Assembly: GCF_030525615.1 (NCBI RefSeq)
Contig: NZ_JAUNEJ010000005.1
Coordinates: forward strand, 77,359 to 141,358
Direction: 5' to 3'
DNA from: Cutibacterium sp.
GTDB taxonomy: Bacteria; Actinomycetota; Actinomycetes; Propionibacteriales; Propionibacteriaceae
Length of the DNA stretch: 64,000 bases
The notes under the pieces were generated by a model. The model was not told the DNA's origin and did not search any database. It saw only the letters and a list, made by a program, of their open reading frames with translations. Of this stretch, positions 54,878-64,000 are shown piece after piece. Position 1 is the first letter of the stretch. Each line of letters opens with the position of its first letter. A program made the position numbers and the translations under genes.

Positions 54878-56551
54878 ATGGCCACCATTCCCGCCGCCAA
54901 CGACTGGTGGAGGTCCGCCGTTGTCTATCAGGTGTACCCCCGTAGTTTCGCCGATTCGAACGGCGATGGTATCGGCGATATCCGTGGCATTATCGAACAC
55001 CTTGACCACCTTGTATTTCTGGGCGTCGACGCTCTCTGGATCTCGCCGTGGTACCCTTCCCCACTGGCCGATGGCGGCTACGACGTCAGCGACTACTGCG
55101 ACATCAATCCTGACTTCGGCACTCTCGACGACGCCGACGCGCTCGTGACACGCGCTCACGAATTAGGGCTGCGAATCATCATTGATCTCGTTCCCAACCA
55201 TTCATCCGAGGAACATCCGTGGTTCAAGGAAGCTCTCGCTGCTGTCCCCGGTTCCCCTGAACGCGACCGCTACATCTTTCGAGATGGCCACGGTGTGAAC
55301 GGCGAGCTGCCTCCAAACAACTGGCCGTCGGTGTTCGGAGGCAGCGCGTGGCAACGCATCACTGAATCTGACGGCACCCCTGGACAGTGGTATTTACACT
55401 TCTTCGACGTCTCCCAGCCCGACTGGAATTGGAAGAACCCCGAAGTCGTCAAAGAATTTGACCGCATTCTGAAGTTCTGGTTCGACCGCGGAGTCGATGG
55501 CTTCCGCATTGACGTTGCCAACTCGATGGTCAAGGAATCCGGCCTTCCTGACCTTCCCGAGAACGAGGAGATTGGCGAACTCGTAGGGAACAGCCCAATG
55601 TGGGATCAGCCCGGACTAGCACCCATCCAGCGCCGCTGGCGTGCCATCGCTGACGAATACCAAGACACCCCAGAGGGTCCACGTATGTTCGTCGCCGAAG
55701 CCTACCTGCCCCACGATCGTCTGGTGCGCTACCTCGAGCCTGACCGGCTGCACGCCTCGTTCAACTTCGAGTTCCTCCTTTCGGCGTGGTCGGCCGGTTC
55801 ACTTCGCACCACCATTACCGAATCCTTGGCAGCCCACGAATCGGTGGGCGCAAGTGCCACCTGGGTGCTGGGGAACCACGACAACTTCCGACCAGTCTCG
55901 CGCTACGGCAAGCAGATTTCAGGTCTGGACTTTTCGGATCCCGCTCCTCCCCACGCTCAGTTCCATGGGACGCCAACCGACATTGTTCTAGGACGTCGTC
56001 GCGCCCGTGCTGCCGTCATGCTCGAGCTCGCCCTTCCCGGCGGTGCCTACGTGTATCAGGGTGAGGAACTCGGCCTGCCAGAAGTGGAAGATCTTCCCGA
56101 CGATGTCCTGCAGGATCCCACCTGGGAGCGCTCTGAACACACCGACCGCGGGCGGGACGGCTGCCGGGTCCCATTGCCCTGGAGCGGGTCCGAGGCTCCT
56201 TATGGGTGGTCGTCGACCGATAACACTTGGCTCCCAATACCCAACACCTGGGCTGACTGGACGGTCGAGGCCGAGAAAAACGATCCGTCGTCCTTCCTGA
56301 CTCTTTACCGCACTCTCCTAGCTGAACGTCGCGATAACCCTGCCCTAGGCGCTGGGACGATGAGGTGGAATGACTCCCCAGATGATGTCCTTGATTTCTC
56401 CCGAGAGCCTAACTTCCGTTGCGTCGTGAATTTCGGTGATGACGCCGTGCTGGTAATGGCCGACAGCGTCATCGTGGCCTCAGCCTCACTGGAAAACCAC
56501 GGCGAACTCGCATTGATCGGGCGGGACCAAGCTGCCTGGTTACGATCCTGA
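54878..56551 (+). CDS. GH13 alpha-glucosidase/oligo-1,6-glucosidase
   Basis: 557 residues with GAGGAG before ATG 54878. GH13 regions: VYQVYPRSFADSNGDGIGD, DLVPNHSSEEHPWF, nucleophile in GFRIDVANSM (near 211), general acid in FVAEAYLP (near 272), and LGNHDNFRP (near 332). No signal peptide, so it hydrolyses imported oligosaccharides or sucrose/trehalose-like sugars in the cytoplasm. Exact specificity cannot be read. Confidence 0.9.
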   Translation: MATIPAANDWWRSAVVYQVYPRSFADSNGDGIGDIRGIIEHLDHLVFLGVDALWISPWYPSPLADGGYDVSDYCDINPDFGTLDDADALVTRAHELGLRIIIDLVPNHSSEEHPWFKEALAAVPGSPERDRYIFRDGHGVNGELPPNNWPSVFGGSAWQRITESDGTPGQWYLHFFDVSQPDWNWKNPEVVKEFDRILKFWFDRGVDGFRIDVANSMVKESGLPDLPENEEIGELVGNSPMWDQPGLAPIQRRWRAIADEYQDTPEGPRMFVAEAYLPHDRLVRYLEPDRLHASFNFEFLLSAWSAGSLRTTITESLAAHESVGASATWVLGNHDNFRPVSRYGKQISGLDFSDPAPPHAQFHGTPTDIVLGRRRARAAVMLELALPGGAYVYQGEELGLPEVEDLPDDVLQDPTWERSEHTDRGRDGCRVPLPWSGSEAPYGWSSTDNTWLPIPNTWADWTVEAEKNDPSSFLTLYRTLLAERRDNPALGAGTMRWNDSPDDVLDFSREPNFRCVVNFGDDAVLVMADSVIVASASLENHGELALIGRDQAAWLRS

Positions 56552-56558
56552 ACACCGA

Positions 56559-57404
56559 TCAGTCTGTGATGAGGTGGGGTACCAAAGCCTCCCTTGTCTG
56601 GTCATCGATCGGAACCGACGCACCAGTTTCCGGATTGACGCACACGAGCACGGTAGCCGCGTCGACGGCAGAACCCTCGTCGGTAACGATCGACCCGGCG
56701 AGTGTCATTGACGAGTTCCCCAGCCGAATGAGTGCGGTGTGTACCTCGCACGAGCGCTGAGAGGGCAGAATCTGGCGTCGATAACGAATATCCTGACGCA
56801 CGACCACCCACAGATGGTCTCCGGCACGTTTCATGCCCGATGACCACGACGTCGTCGCGAGGATCCTGGCCTCCTGTAGGTAACCAGCAATGCTGACGTT
56901 GTTGACGTGACCCTGCCGATCGACGTCAGACCATCGGATTGGTACCTCAACGATGTCACCGCCCCTGGAAACGTCGGCTATTTGGACCGGCCTCCACGGG
57001 GTCTCCTCAACCCTCATGGACTCAAAGGTGTCCTTCTCACTATCAGTGAGTCGACGCGGCCGCACAGCGTCAAAGTCATAGGGGCAAATAACCCCACGTG
57101 CTCGAACGACCTCGAGGCCATGGCGCCAGGCATGGTAATTCAGCACAATCTGTGCCGCGCCAATCTTGGAGCAGCCAACTTCGACTCGAAGTGGGCTTCC
57201 ATCCACAACGAACGGGGCTAAAAACTCGACGTCCTGGGCGACGACGATAATCCCCGTGTCGAGCATTCCCTGGGCACTGGTGGCGCGAATCGCTTGGTGT
57301 CGAGATTCCTGAATCAGCTCGCTGATACGAACGTTATTGACGTGTCCCTGCGCATCCATGTCGGACCAGCGCAGAGGAATCTCGACGGCAACGCCTCCCG
57401 TCAC
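56559..57404 (-). CDS. acyl-CoA thioesterase with two hotdog domains
   Basis: 281 residues. Two tandem 4HBT-type hotdog repeats, each opening with the same motif: IPLRWSDMDAQGHVNNV (near 10) and VPIRWSDVDRQGHVNNV (near 155), with the Asp of the YbgC-like active site. The GTG start overlaps the fadD stop by four bases, so thioesterase and acyl-CoA synthetase are made together and could balance acyl-CoA levels. Confidence 0.85.
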   Translation of the reverse strand: MTGGVAVEIPLRWSDMDAQGHVNNVRISELIQESRHQAIRATSAQGMLDTGIIVVAQDVEFLAPFVVDGSPLRVEVGCSKIGAAQIVLNYHAWRHGLEVVRARGVICPYDFDAVRPRRLTDSEKDTFESMRVEETPWRPVQIADVSRGGDIVEVPIRWSDVDRQGHVNNVSIAGYLQEARILATTSWSSGMKRAGDHLWVVVRQDIRYRRQILPSQRSCEVHTALIRLGNSSMTLAGSIVTDEGSAVDAATVLVCVNPETGASVPIDDQTREALVPHLITD

Positions 57405-59311
57405 GACCCGTCGCGTCCGTTGGCCGCACTCGGTTGGCCATTCTCGTCGGCATACATCTCGTTGACGACGGCGGCGTACTTTTTAGCCACGACACCGCGC
57501 CGAACCTTGAGACTCGTCGTCACCGAACGGCTATCTTCAGTCAGCTCATGGTCGAGGATCGCGAACCTCTTCACAGTCTCCCAGCGCTCGAGGCGCGAAT
57601 TCGCACGATCGACATACCGCTGAATGCTGCGTCGCACATTAGGGTCTGCGGTCAGCTCTGCGTAACTGGCGTCAGGGCGGCCATGGCGGCGTCCCCACGT
57701 CATGAGGGAATCCTTCTCCAGAGTGAGCAGGGCTACCGCGTACTTGTGTCCCTCGCCGAGAACGACCGCGTTGGACAGGTACGGACAGTTAGCCATTAAC
57801 GTGGCTTCCACCTTCTGAGGAGCGACGTACTTGCCACCCGAAGTCTTGAACAGATCACGCTTACGGTCGGTAATGCGCAAGTAGTTCATCTCATCGAATT
57901 CACCAATGTCGCCGGTGTGGAACCAGCCATCGGTGAACGCTTCGGCTGTCATATCGGGCAAATGGTGGTAGCCGCGAGCAACAATCGGCCCGGAGACGAG
58001 AATCTCACCATCATCGGCGATCCGCGCGAGGCATCCAGGGATGACCGGCCCCACGGTGCCGGATCGAATGGCGTCAGGTCCGCTAAAGAACGCGACTGCC
58101 CCAATCTCAGTTGCACCGTATCCCTCGACGATAGGAATCCCGGCAGAGGAGAACCACTGTTGGACCTGCTCCGACAACTTGGCACCGCCGCAGACCATGA
58201 ACTCGACGCCACCGAGCTTGCGACGCAGGGTGGAGAAGACCAGTGCGTCAGCGATCTTCCGCTTGGCTGCAAGTACGGTCGGTACCTGTTCGCCTGCGTT
58301 ACGGTATCGCTGGACGTCGCGTCCAGTTGCAAAGGCCCACCGCGAGACACGACTGGCCAGGCGTCCTTGCGGGTATGCCGTCATGACTCCGTTACGGATT
58401 TTTTCGAAAATGCGCGGCACTCCACACATCATGCGTGGTTTGACCTCGGCAAGGCTGCGCGCCAACCGCGGAATCCGAGGCTCGATGGCCTGGGTAAGCC
58501 CAATCTCCATACACATGGCGATGAGGCATTTCCCAAATGCGTGCGACAACGGCAACCACAGCATATGGATATCTCCGCCATGGAGCATACTGAGGGGCTG
58601 CTTCCACGCCTGCCCCATGTAGGTCCATACCTGGTGAGTCAGCTCCACTCCCTTAGGCTTGCCTGTCGTGCCCGAGGTGTAGATGAGAGTACACAGGTCA
58701 TCGGGTTCGACCGAATCGATCATGCGACGCACTAGGTCCGGTTCCTCAGCCAGACGTCGACGCCCATTCGCAATGATCTGTGCCATGGTGATGAGCCGAC
58801 GGTCACGAACGCCGGTCTCCTTGGAATCGTCGGCAAAGCTGATGATGTGTCGAACCACCTTGTCGACCTCGGGCCTGCCCTGAATCTTGGCGACCTGAGC
58901 CGTGGAATCCACGAAAAGAACTGACGACTCGGAGTCCACCAGAATGAAACTGGCCTCTTCCGGCCCGGAATTCGGGTAGATCGTCGTGGTGGCCGCACCA
59001 GCGCACGAGATGGCCATGTCGGCAATGATCCACTCTGTACGCGTTCCCGAGAGCAGAGCGACGCGTCCCTCACGAGGAACCCCCAACTCGATGAGTCCAG
59101 CTGCCACTTCGTGGGCCTGGCGGCGGAATTCAGCAAAGGTCATCGGAAGCCAGGTATTAGGCTCATCGTCGGGGCCGGAAGGGGTGAGGAAGGCTACGCG
59201 ATTCGGATGAGCATCCGCTTGCCGGTCAAGCATCGCCGCGAAGTTCTTCGCCGAGGATGCAATAAGCTTCCGCTGCAGAGCAAGGGACTCCTCGTCACTC
59301 GTACGCCTCAT
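57401..59311 (-). CDS. long-chain acyl-CoA synthetase (FadD15-like)
   Basis: 636 residues from ATG 59311, with GGAGAGGG upstream. AMP-binding signature LIYTSGTTGKPKGVELTH (near 210), EGYGATEIG, and the late motif GWFHTGDIGEFDEMNYLRITDRKRDLFKTSGGKY split over A8-A10 regions. It activates fatty acids to acyl-CoA for lipid synthesis or breakdown. It diverges from a MarR-type gene with a palindromic operator between them. Confidence 0.92.
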   Translation of the reverse strand: MRRTSDEESLALQRKLIASSAKNFAAMLDRQADAHPNRVAFLTPSGPDDEPNTWLPMTFAEFRRQAHEVAAGLIELGVPREGRVALLSGTRTEWIIADMAISCAGAATTTIYPNSGPEEASFILVDSESSVLFVDSTAQVAKIQGRPEVDKVVRHIISFADDSKETGVRDRRLITMAQIIANGRRRLAEEPDLVRRMIDSVEPDDLCTLIYTSGTTGKPKGVELTHQVWTYMGQAWKQPLSMLHGGDIHMLWLPLSHAFGKCLIAMCMEIGLTQAIEPRIPRLARSLAEVKPRMMCGVPRIFEKIRNGVMTAYPQGRLASRVSRWAFATGRDVQRYRNAGEQVPTVLAAKRKIADALVFSTLRRKLGGVEFMVCGGAKLSEQVQQWFSSAGIPIVEGYGATEIGAVAFFSGPDAIRSGTVGPVIPGCLARIADDGEILVSGPIVARGYHHLPDMTAEAFTDGWFHTGDIGEFDEMNYLRITDRKRDLFKTSGGKYVAPQKVEATLMANCPYLSNAVVLGEGHKYAVALLTLEKDSLMTWGRRHGRPDASYAELTADPNVRRSIQRYVDRANSRLERWETVKRFAILDHELTEDSRSVTTSLKVRRGVVAKKYAAVVNEMYADENGQPSAANGRDGS

Positions 59312-59392
59312 CAACTCGCCCTCTCCTTGGTCATGTAATGACTTCTGCCACGCTATGCCATGCCGCATTGGCCGGTCCCCACAATTACCGAC

Positions 59393-59412
59393 GGCACCCA
59401 TAGGTAGGTGCC
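59393..59412. promoter_or_regulatory. palindromic operator between fadD and marR-like gene
   Basis: GGCACC at 59393-59398 and GGTGCC at 59407-59412 form an inverted repeat with an 8-base spacer, in the 151-base divergent promoter region. Size and symmetry fit a MarR dimer site controlling both directions. Confidence 0.55.
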
Positions 59413-59462
59413 CACAGGAATAGACGAGGAACCTTCCCCACCCCGCAGGTACGATATTGCCC

Positions 59463-60008
59463 ATGTCACAGGGCGGTTCCAGACCGAGTATTCAGGACGA
59501 TGCGCCCTCGAATGCGCCGTCAACGAGGTTTTTTGAGGATGTCGAACCAGAAAAAAGGTCGACAGCTGACCCCTGGTTGAGCGCCGAACAGCAACACATC
59601 TGGCGAGCTTGGCTCCGTGGCTCAGCTCGTATCACCGGGTATCTGTCTAAAGATCTGCGTCGCCATGACCTCGAGCTGTGCGAGTACGAGATCCTTGTCA
59701 CTCTTTCGGAGGCCCCCGGCTACGCGGTCCGGATGTCCATGCTTGCCACCGAAGTCCATCAGTCCAGATCGCGGCTCACCCACGCTATCGAGAGGCTCGA
59801 AAGCCGAGGCCTTGTGGTGCGTGAACCTGACGTTCGAGATCGTCGCGGTGTGGTGGCGCGACTGAACTCTGAGGGGATGGACCTGCTACGTCAGGCTGCC
59901 CCCGATTACGTCCGCGCGCTCCGCCGCATTTTCGTCGACCCGGTCGATCCGGAGGATTTCGCGGCCTTGGGACGGGCCATGAAGGCTGTACTTTCCGTGT
60001 CAGACTGA
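59463..60008 (+). CDS. MarR-family transcriptional regulator
   Basis: 181 residues from ATG 59463. A 45-residue disordered N-terminal extension precedes the winged helix (LSEAPGYAVRMSMLATEVHQSRSRLTHAIERLESRGLVVREPDVRDRRGVVARL over the recognition helix and wing). It probably represses fadD-thioesterase and/or the downstream dehydrogenase in response to a fatty acid or aromatic ligand. It is four bases upstream of the next gene and co-transcribed with it. Confidence 0.88.
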   Translation: MSQGGSRPSIQDDAPSNAPSTRFFEDVEPEKRSTADPWLSAEQQHIWRAWLRGSARITGYLSKDLRRHDLELCEYEILVTLSEAPGYAVRMSMLATEVHQSRSRLTHAIERLESRGLVVREPDVRDRRGVVARLNSEGMDLLRQAAPDYVRALRRIFVDPVDPEDFAALGRAMKAVLSVSD

Positions 60009-60012
60009 GCCC

Positions 60013-62916
60013 ATGACGGCCACCACGGACATTCTCCAAGACTTTCGATCAACCCTAAGGGGTCTGGACTCCGCTGCCGTGGAAATCCTGGACGATTCCC
60101 GGCTGGCGCGTGCCCTTTACTCCTCCGATGCCTCGATCTATCGGGTTGTCCCTACTGCGGTTGCCCATCCACGCAGCACTGACGAGCTCTGCGCCTTGGT
60201 GACGGCGGCCAGCCACGTCGGGCTGCCCGTGACAACCCGTGGTGCCGGCACCACCTGCGCTGGCAATGCGGTTGGAACCGGCCTCATCATCGACACGTCA
60301 GCTCATCTCAACCACATCGTCTCCCTCGATCCTGAATCGGCTACTGCGGTCGTCGAACCTGGGGTGGTCCAGGACTGGCTTCAACATGCCGGAGCTCCCC
60401 ACCAACTGCGATTTGGTCCTGACCCCTCCACATCGACCCGCTGCACCATCGGGGGAATGATCGGAAACAACGCTTGCGGGCCTCGGGCTTTGGGGTACGG
60501 ACGTACTGGGGACAACATCGTCGACCTCGACTTACTTACCGCCAATGGACACATCACAACCCTGCGACCAGGTGACCTCACGGTTCCTTTCGCACAACGC
60601 TTGGCTGATCTGGCAGACGCGAACCTTGCGACCATCCGGACCGAATTCGCGACCTTCTCCCGCCAAGTTTCCGGATATTCCATGGAGTGGCTGCTGCCCG
60701 AGCGCGGTCGCAATCTCCCCGCATTCATCGCCGGCACCGAAGCGACCTTAGGTGTTGTCACGCGAGCAACAGTCCAGCTCGTACGCGAAGCACCTTGTGG
60801 ACTGACGGTGGCACTGGGGTACCCGTCAATGTCCGAAGCAGCCGACGCTGTCACGGCTCTGCTGCCCTTCTCCCCCGTTGCTTGTGAGGGATTCGGGCGT
60901 CGGATCGTCGACGTGGTCTCCCGGGCAGGACGAGCGGTACCCGACCTGCCGCGTGGCGACGGGTGGATGTTCGTGGAGCTACGCGGTGATGATGAGACCG
61001 AGGTGGCGGCACGAGCCAAGGACATGGTCGCTGCCAGTGGATGCCTCGATGGCTGGGTGGTCTCCGATCCCCAACAGGCCGCAGCTCTATGGAAGATACG
61101 AGCTGACGGAGCAGGCTTGGCGGGTGTTAGCCTCGACAAACCGGCCTGGGCCGGATGGGAGGATTCCGCCGTTCCTGCTGCCGATCTCGGCTCTTACCTC
61201 CGCGACTTCGAGTCCCTGCTGAACGACCACGACCTCCATGGCCTGCCCTACGGTCACTTTGGCGAGGGATGTCTGCATTGCCGCATCGACTTCCCCCTCG
61301 ACCGCCCCGATGGACCCCAGCGCTACCGTTCCTTCGTCACTGAAGCAGCAGCATTGGTAGCGCGACACGGCGGGTCAGTCTCCGGCGAACATGGTGACGG
61401 TCGGGCACGCTCGGCCTTGTTGGACACGATGTACTCCCCCGATGCCCTGAACCTCTTCAGCAAGGTCAAAGCCATCCTCGACCCGGACAACCTCTTCAAC
61501 CCGGGGATTGTCGTCGACCCTGCGCCGCTCGAGGCGGCTATCCGTACCCACGAGTCCGCTCTTTCCCCAATCACCATCTCCCATCCGGAGTTCGCTGCTG
61601 ATGTTCATCGCTGCACCGGGGTCGGTAAATGTATCGCCCACACTGCTCCCGGCTCCGTGATGTGCCCCTCGTACCAGGCTTCCGGACTCGAAGTAGACTC
61701 CACCCGAGGCCGGGCCAGCGTCCTCAAAGAAATGGTGAACGGAACCCTCATCGACGGTTGGGACTCCCCCGAGGTGGAGCGAGCCCTCGACCTCTGCATG
61801 GCGTGCAAAGGGTGTGCCCGCGACTGTCCTACCGGAATCGACATGGCGAGCTACCGCAGTACGGTCCTCCACGAGAAGTACCGCCACCGGCCTCGCCCGC
61901 GCTCCCACATGACCATGGGCTTGCTCCCTCTTTGGGAACGCCTCCTCAATCGGATCCCAGGAGGTCCCGCCCTGGCCAACAAAATGCTCTCAGTACCGGC
62001 TTTCACGCACCTGGCTCGATGGGCAGCTGGCGTCGATCAGCGCCGTCCACTTCCCCGGTTCCAGCCCTCGGCACGATTGGCTAGCGACCACGCAACCTCG
62101 GCGCAAGCCATCGTGGCGAATCAGGAAACTCCGACCTCAGCTGCTACCGAAACCTCCTCTCCCGGGTCGACCTCACCGACTCGCCGCAGCCAAGACAAGG
62201 GCGACGTCGTCATCTGGGTGGACTCCTTCTCCGACATGTTGGAAGGTTCGGACCTCTCTGCGGTCATTGCGGTATTAGCAGACGCTGGTTACCGACCCAG
62301 GGTCCTTTCTGACGACGTCTGCTGTGGATTGACCTGGATCACCACTGGTCAACTCGACGGTGCCCGTCGTCGGTTGCGGGCCGGACTGGCGGTCTTGGCT
62401 CCGCTCGCTGACGCCAATATCCCTGTAGTTGGGTTAGAACCGTCCTGCACAACTGTCTGGCGCGACGACGCCCTACACCTTCTCCCAGACGATCCACGGG
62501 TCACCCGTGTCGCCCGAAATATGCACACTGTCGCTGAAATGCTGGAAGCAGCAAACTGGACCCCACCCTCCCTGGCCGGACACACCGTTGTTGCACAACC
62601 CCACTGCCACCACGCATCGATCCTCGGCTTCGGTCCAGATCAGCGGCTGCTCGAAGCTGCGGGGGCAACGATTAAGGTTGTGCGCGGCTGCTGTGGTTAT
62701 GCCGGGAATTTCGGCGTGGAAAACGGCCATTACGACTTTTCGGTGAAAGTCGCCCAGCATGACCTTCTGCCAGCTATTGAAGAAGCCGGGCCGCAGGCCA
62801 TCATCTTGGCCGACGGGTTCTCCTGTCGCCGCCAAACCTCGGACTTGGCAGGACGCCGTGCCTTCACGTTGTCCGAGTTGTTTGCTTCACACCTGGTTTC
62901 ACGCTCAGGACACTGA
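60013..62916 (+). CDS. FAD-linked oxidase fused to Fe-S/CCG domains (D-lactate or D-2-hydroxyacid dehydrogenase type)
   Basis: 967 residues. PCMH-type FAD domain (GAGTTCAGNAVGTGLIIDTS, near 75), FAD-oxidase C domain, two 4Fe-4S sites (CTGVGKC near 533 and CMACKGCARDC near 595), and CCG domain motifs HCHH (near 862) and GCCGYAGNFG (near 892). This fused form is the YdiJ/Dld-like class that oxidises D-2-hydroxyacids and passes electrons to the membrane chain. In a propionic bacterium D-lactate is an attractive substrate, but that is inference. Cotranscribed with the MarR gene. Confidence 0.88.
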   Translation: MTATTDILQDFRSTLRGLDSAAVEILDDSRLARALYSSDASIYRVVPTAVAHPRSTDELCALVTAASHVGLPVTTRGAGTTCAGNAVGTGLIIDTSAHLNHIVSLDPESATAVVEPGVVQDWLQHAGAPHQLRFGPDPSTSTRCTIGGMIGNNACGPRALGYGRTGDNIVDLDLLTANGHITTLRPGDLTVPFAQRLADLADANLATIRTEFATFSRQVSGYSMEWLLPERGRNLPAFIAGTEATLGVVTRATVQLVREAPCGLTVALGYPSMSEAADAVTALLPFSPVACEGFGRRIVDVVSRAGRAVPDLPRGDGWMFVELRGDDETEVAARAKDMVAASGCLDGWVVSDPQQAAALWKIRADGAGLAGVSLDKPAWAGWEDSAVPAADLGSYLRDFESLLNDHDLHGLPYGHFGEGCLHCRIDFPLDRPDGPQRYRSFVTEAAALVARHGGSVSGEHGDGRARSALLDTMYSPDALNLFSKVKAILDPDNLFNPGIVVDPAPLEAAIRTHESALSPITISHPEFAADVHRCTGVGKCIAHTAPGSVMCPSYQASGLEVDSTRGRASVLKEMVNGTLIDGWDSPEVERALDLCMACKGCARDCPTGIDMASYRSTVLHEKYRHRPRPRSHMTMGLLPLWERLLNRIPGGPALANKMLSVPAFTHLARWAAGVDQRRPLPRFQPSARLASDHATSAQAIVANQETPTSAATETSSPGSTSPTRRSQDKGDVVIWVDSFSDMLEGSDLSAVIAVLADAGYRPRVLSDDVCCGLTWITTGQLDGARRRLRAGLAVLAPLADANIPVVGLEPSCTTVWRDDALHLLPDDPRVTRVARNMHTVAEMLEAANWTPPSLAGHTVVAQPHCHHASILGFGPDQRLLEAAGATIKVVRGCCGYAGNFGVENGHYDFSVKVAQHDLLPAIEEAGPQAIILADGFSCRRQTSDLAGRRAFTLSELFASHLVSRSGH

Positions 62917-62974
62917 CGGGGATCGCCCCAAGCCTCAAGCCCCGAGCCTCACGACAACACGCAGTGGGGAAAGA

Positions 62975-63006
62975 GTTAACCCGGGCTACCATCGGCCCGG
63001 GTTAAC
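62975..63006 (+). terminator. terminator after the FAD/Fe-S dehydrogenase gene
   Basis: Perfect 12-base stem GTTAACCCGGGC / GCCCGGGTTAAC with an eight-base loop. Confidence 0.8.
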
Positions 63007-63023
63007 CGGAATACCCCGCCACA

Positions 63024-63360
63024 TCACGGGGCGATAGCGACGACCTTGACTTCCTTGCCGGTAGCTACCTGAGAGCTGGGCCCCAGCCGGTTGTGGTGTG
63101 AAAGGGAGCTTGGCCTTGTTGACCAACGTCACGACCAATTCGGCCACTATCTTGCCCAGATCGGCAGAGGTCTCGGTGTCACTGGGCTAGGCGACGAGGA
63201 TCTTCTGCGATTGCAGAGGCAGGGTATGCCCAGTGCCCGAGGTTGTCCCCGAGAGGCTCCCGCGACCGCCTCGCCGATTCCTGGTGATATCGAAGGCTTT
63301 CGGGTCCTAGAACATCCATGCGCACATGTAGCCCTTGCTCTTAGAAGAGTTTTCGAGTCT
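63024..63360 (-). pseudogene. decayed gene of unknown identity
   Basis: Reading the minus strand, coding-like segments join across shifts: DPKAFDIT, SGTGHTLPLQSQKILVA, DTETSADLGKIVAELVVTLVNKAKLPFTPQPAGAQL (separate blocks) and a final VATGKEVKVVAIAP before TGA at 63024-63026. In-frame TAGs lie near 63310 and 63190 and a frameshift near 63070. It ends close to the dehydrogenase terminator. The parent protein was not recognised. Confidence 0.5.
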
Positions 63361-63582
63361 TGAGTTCCGACTCAGCAACAGTGTCGAGGACCTTCGACCG
63401 AGCAACACTACGGAAAACCTTCGGTCCAGTTGTCTCTGCCAGGCTCATGCCAGGTCACCGAGTCCGGCGAACATCTCGCCGAATGCACCGTCGAACCGAT
63501 AACCACGGCGAACCTAAAACGGCGCCGAACCATCGCAACGCTCTAGCAATGGGACGGCGCCGTCAGGAAGAGGCAAGGACGA
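63361..63582. other. stretch without a recognisable gene
   Basis: Between the decayed gene and ettA; no supported open frame. It may be the lost 5' part of the decayed gene. Confidence 0.4.
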
Positions 63583-64000
63583 TCAATCACGAGTAAGTCG
63601 ACGATGCTTCGAAGCGTGTGGACGAGCAGCCTCTGGCCCGAGACGCTCAATCTTGTTGGCCTCGTAGTCGGCGAAGTTACCCTCGAACCAGAACCAGCGC
63701 GGTACACCGTCCTCGTCCTCACCCTCCCAGGCCAGGATATGGGTGGCGATACGGTCCAGGAACCAACGGTCGTGGGAGACGACCACAGCGCATCCTGGGA
63801 ATTCCAACAAAGCATCCTCGAGGCTCGAGAGGGTCTCGACGTCGAGGTCATTGGTCGGCTCATCGAGCAGGAGGACATTGCCACCCTGTTTGAGGGTCAG
63901 CGCCAAGTTGAGGCGGTTCCGCTCTCCGCCGGAGAGCACACCGGCCTTCTTCTGCTGGTCCGGCCCTTTGAAACCAAAACTCGCCACATAGGCGCGCGAA
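63583..64000 (-). CDS. ettA: ABC-F translational factor EttA, C-terminal part
   Basis: 139 residues of the second nucleotide-binding domain; the 5' part lies beyond the window. Signature motif [13 protein letters not shown], Walker [15 protein letters not shown]-loop [22 protein letters not shown] split over the motif, and the C-terminal [12 protein letters not shown] typical of EttA. EttA binds the ribosomal E-site and gates elongation by energy status. Immediate upstream codons ([12 protein letters not shown]) agree with EttA. Confidence 0.92.
   Translation of the reverse strand, partial: SRAYVASFGFKGPDQQKKAGVLSGGERNRLNLALTLKQGGNVLLLDEPTNDLDVETLSSLEDALLEFPGCAVVVSHDRWFLDRIATHILAWEGEDEDGVPRWFWFEGNFADYEANKIERLGPEAARPHASKHRRLTRD

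Overview
The window looks like chromosome of a high-GC actinobacterium of the family Propionibacteriaceae, most like Cutibacterium. This is inferred from gene content: a clpX-clpP2-clpP1 cluster with a ClgR-like box, tricorn protease, an Eis-type acetyltransferase, a mycothiol-associated Rv2466c-type DsbA protein, and a fused FAD/Fe-S dehydrogenase suited to a lactate/propionate metabolism. The species is not proven by the sequence alone.

Left core block (1-16.3 kb): a MauE-like membrane protein with a DsbA-like thiol protein, valS, tricorn protease, clpX, clpP2, clpP1, an AI-2E family permease, trigger factor (tig), pepT, tRNA-Gly(TCC) and a DUF2871 membrane protein. This is a protein synthesis, folding and turnover neighbourhood.

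Accessory block (16.4-38.5 kb): a SNF2/RapA-like helicase pseudogene (possible remnant of a defence locus) is cut by an IS481-family element (18337-19451). To its right lie two tandem, related phage-derived elements in the same orientation. Element A (about 19.45-24.47 kb) is a remnant: truncated portal, MuF head protein fused to an EndoU-like nuclease, candidate immunity gene, scaffold, capsid, terminator, att. Element B (24431-38498) is bounded by a 40-bp direct repeat (39/40 identical) derived from the 3' half of tRNA-Pro(TGG). It carries a broken antirepressor, two toxin-antitoxin-like operons, a replication-loader-like gene, HNH, TerS, TerL, portal, MuF protein, scaffold, capsid and head-tail connectors, but no tail, lysis or integrase gene. 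That gene set resembles a capsid-forming phage satellite or a prophage reduced to its head module.

The most unusual system is in element B at 32.2-34.4 kb. An EndoU-like toxin domain follows the MuF gene in the same frame but behind a single TGA. A candidate immunity gene follows, then a second start-less toxin tail with its own related immunity gene. The two toxin tails share an exact 79-bp direct repeat placed so that recombination would swap the toxin C-terminus and immunity gene together. A second oddity is a three-gene mini-cassette (two tiny membrane peptides and a small DNA-binding protein) present twice in inverted orientation on either side of the head module, each copy with a strong hairpin between its first two genes.

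Right core block (38.5-64 kb): a gene-poor 1.1 kb stretch, a hypothetical gene with a Fpg/Nei glycosylase, rpiB, eis-like acetyltransferase, ligA, a secreted histidine phosphatase interrupted by a stop codon, an Rv2466c-type protein, pepN, an AbiEi/DUF559-type protein preceded by two consensus DnaA boxes, a decayed gnd, a GH13 glucosidase, a double-hotdog thioesterase, fadD, a divergent MarR regulator, a FAD/Fe-S dehydrogenase, a decayed gene, and the C-terminal part of ettA. Decay is notable: helicase, antirepressor, gnd, phosphatase and transposase all carry frameshifts or premature stops while neighbouring genes are intact.
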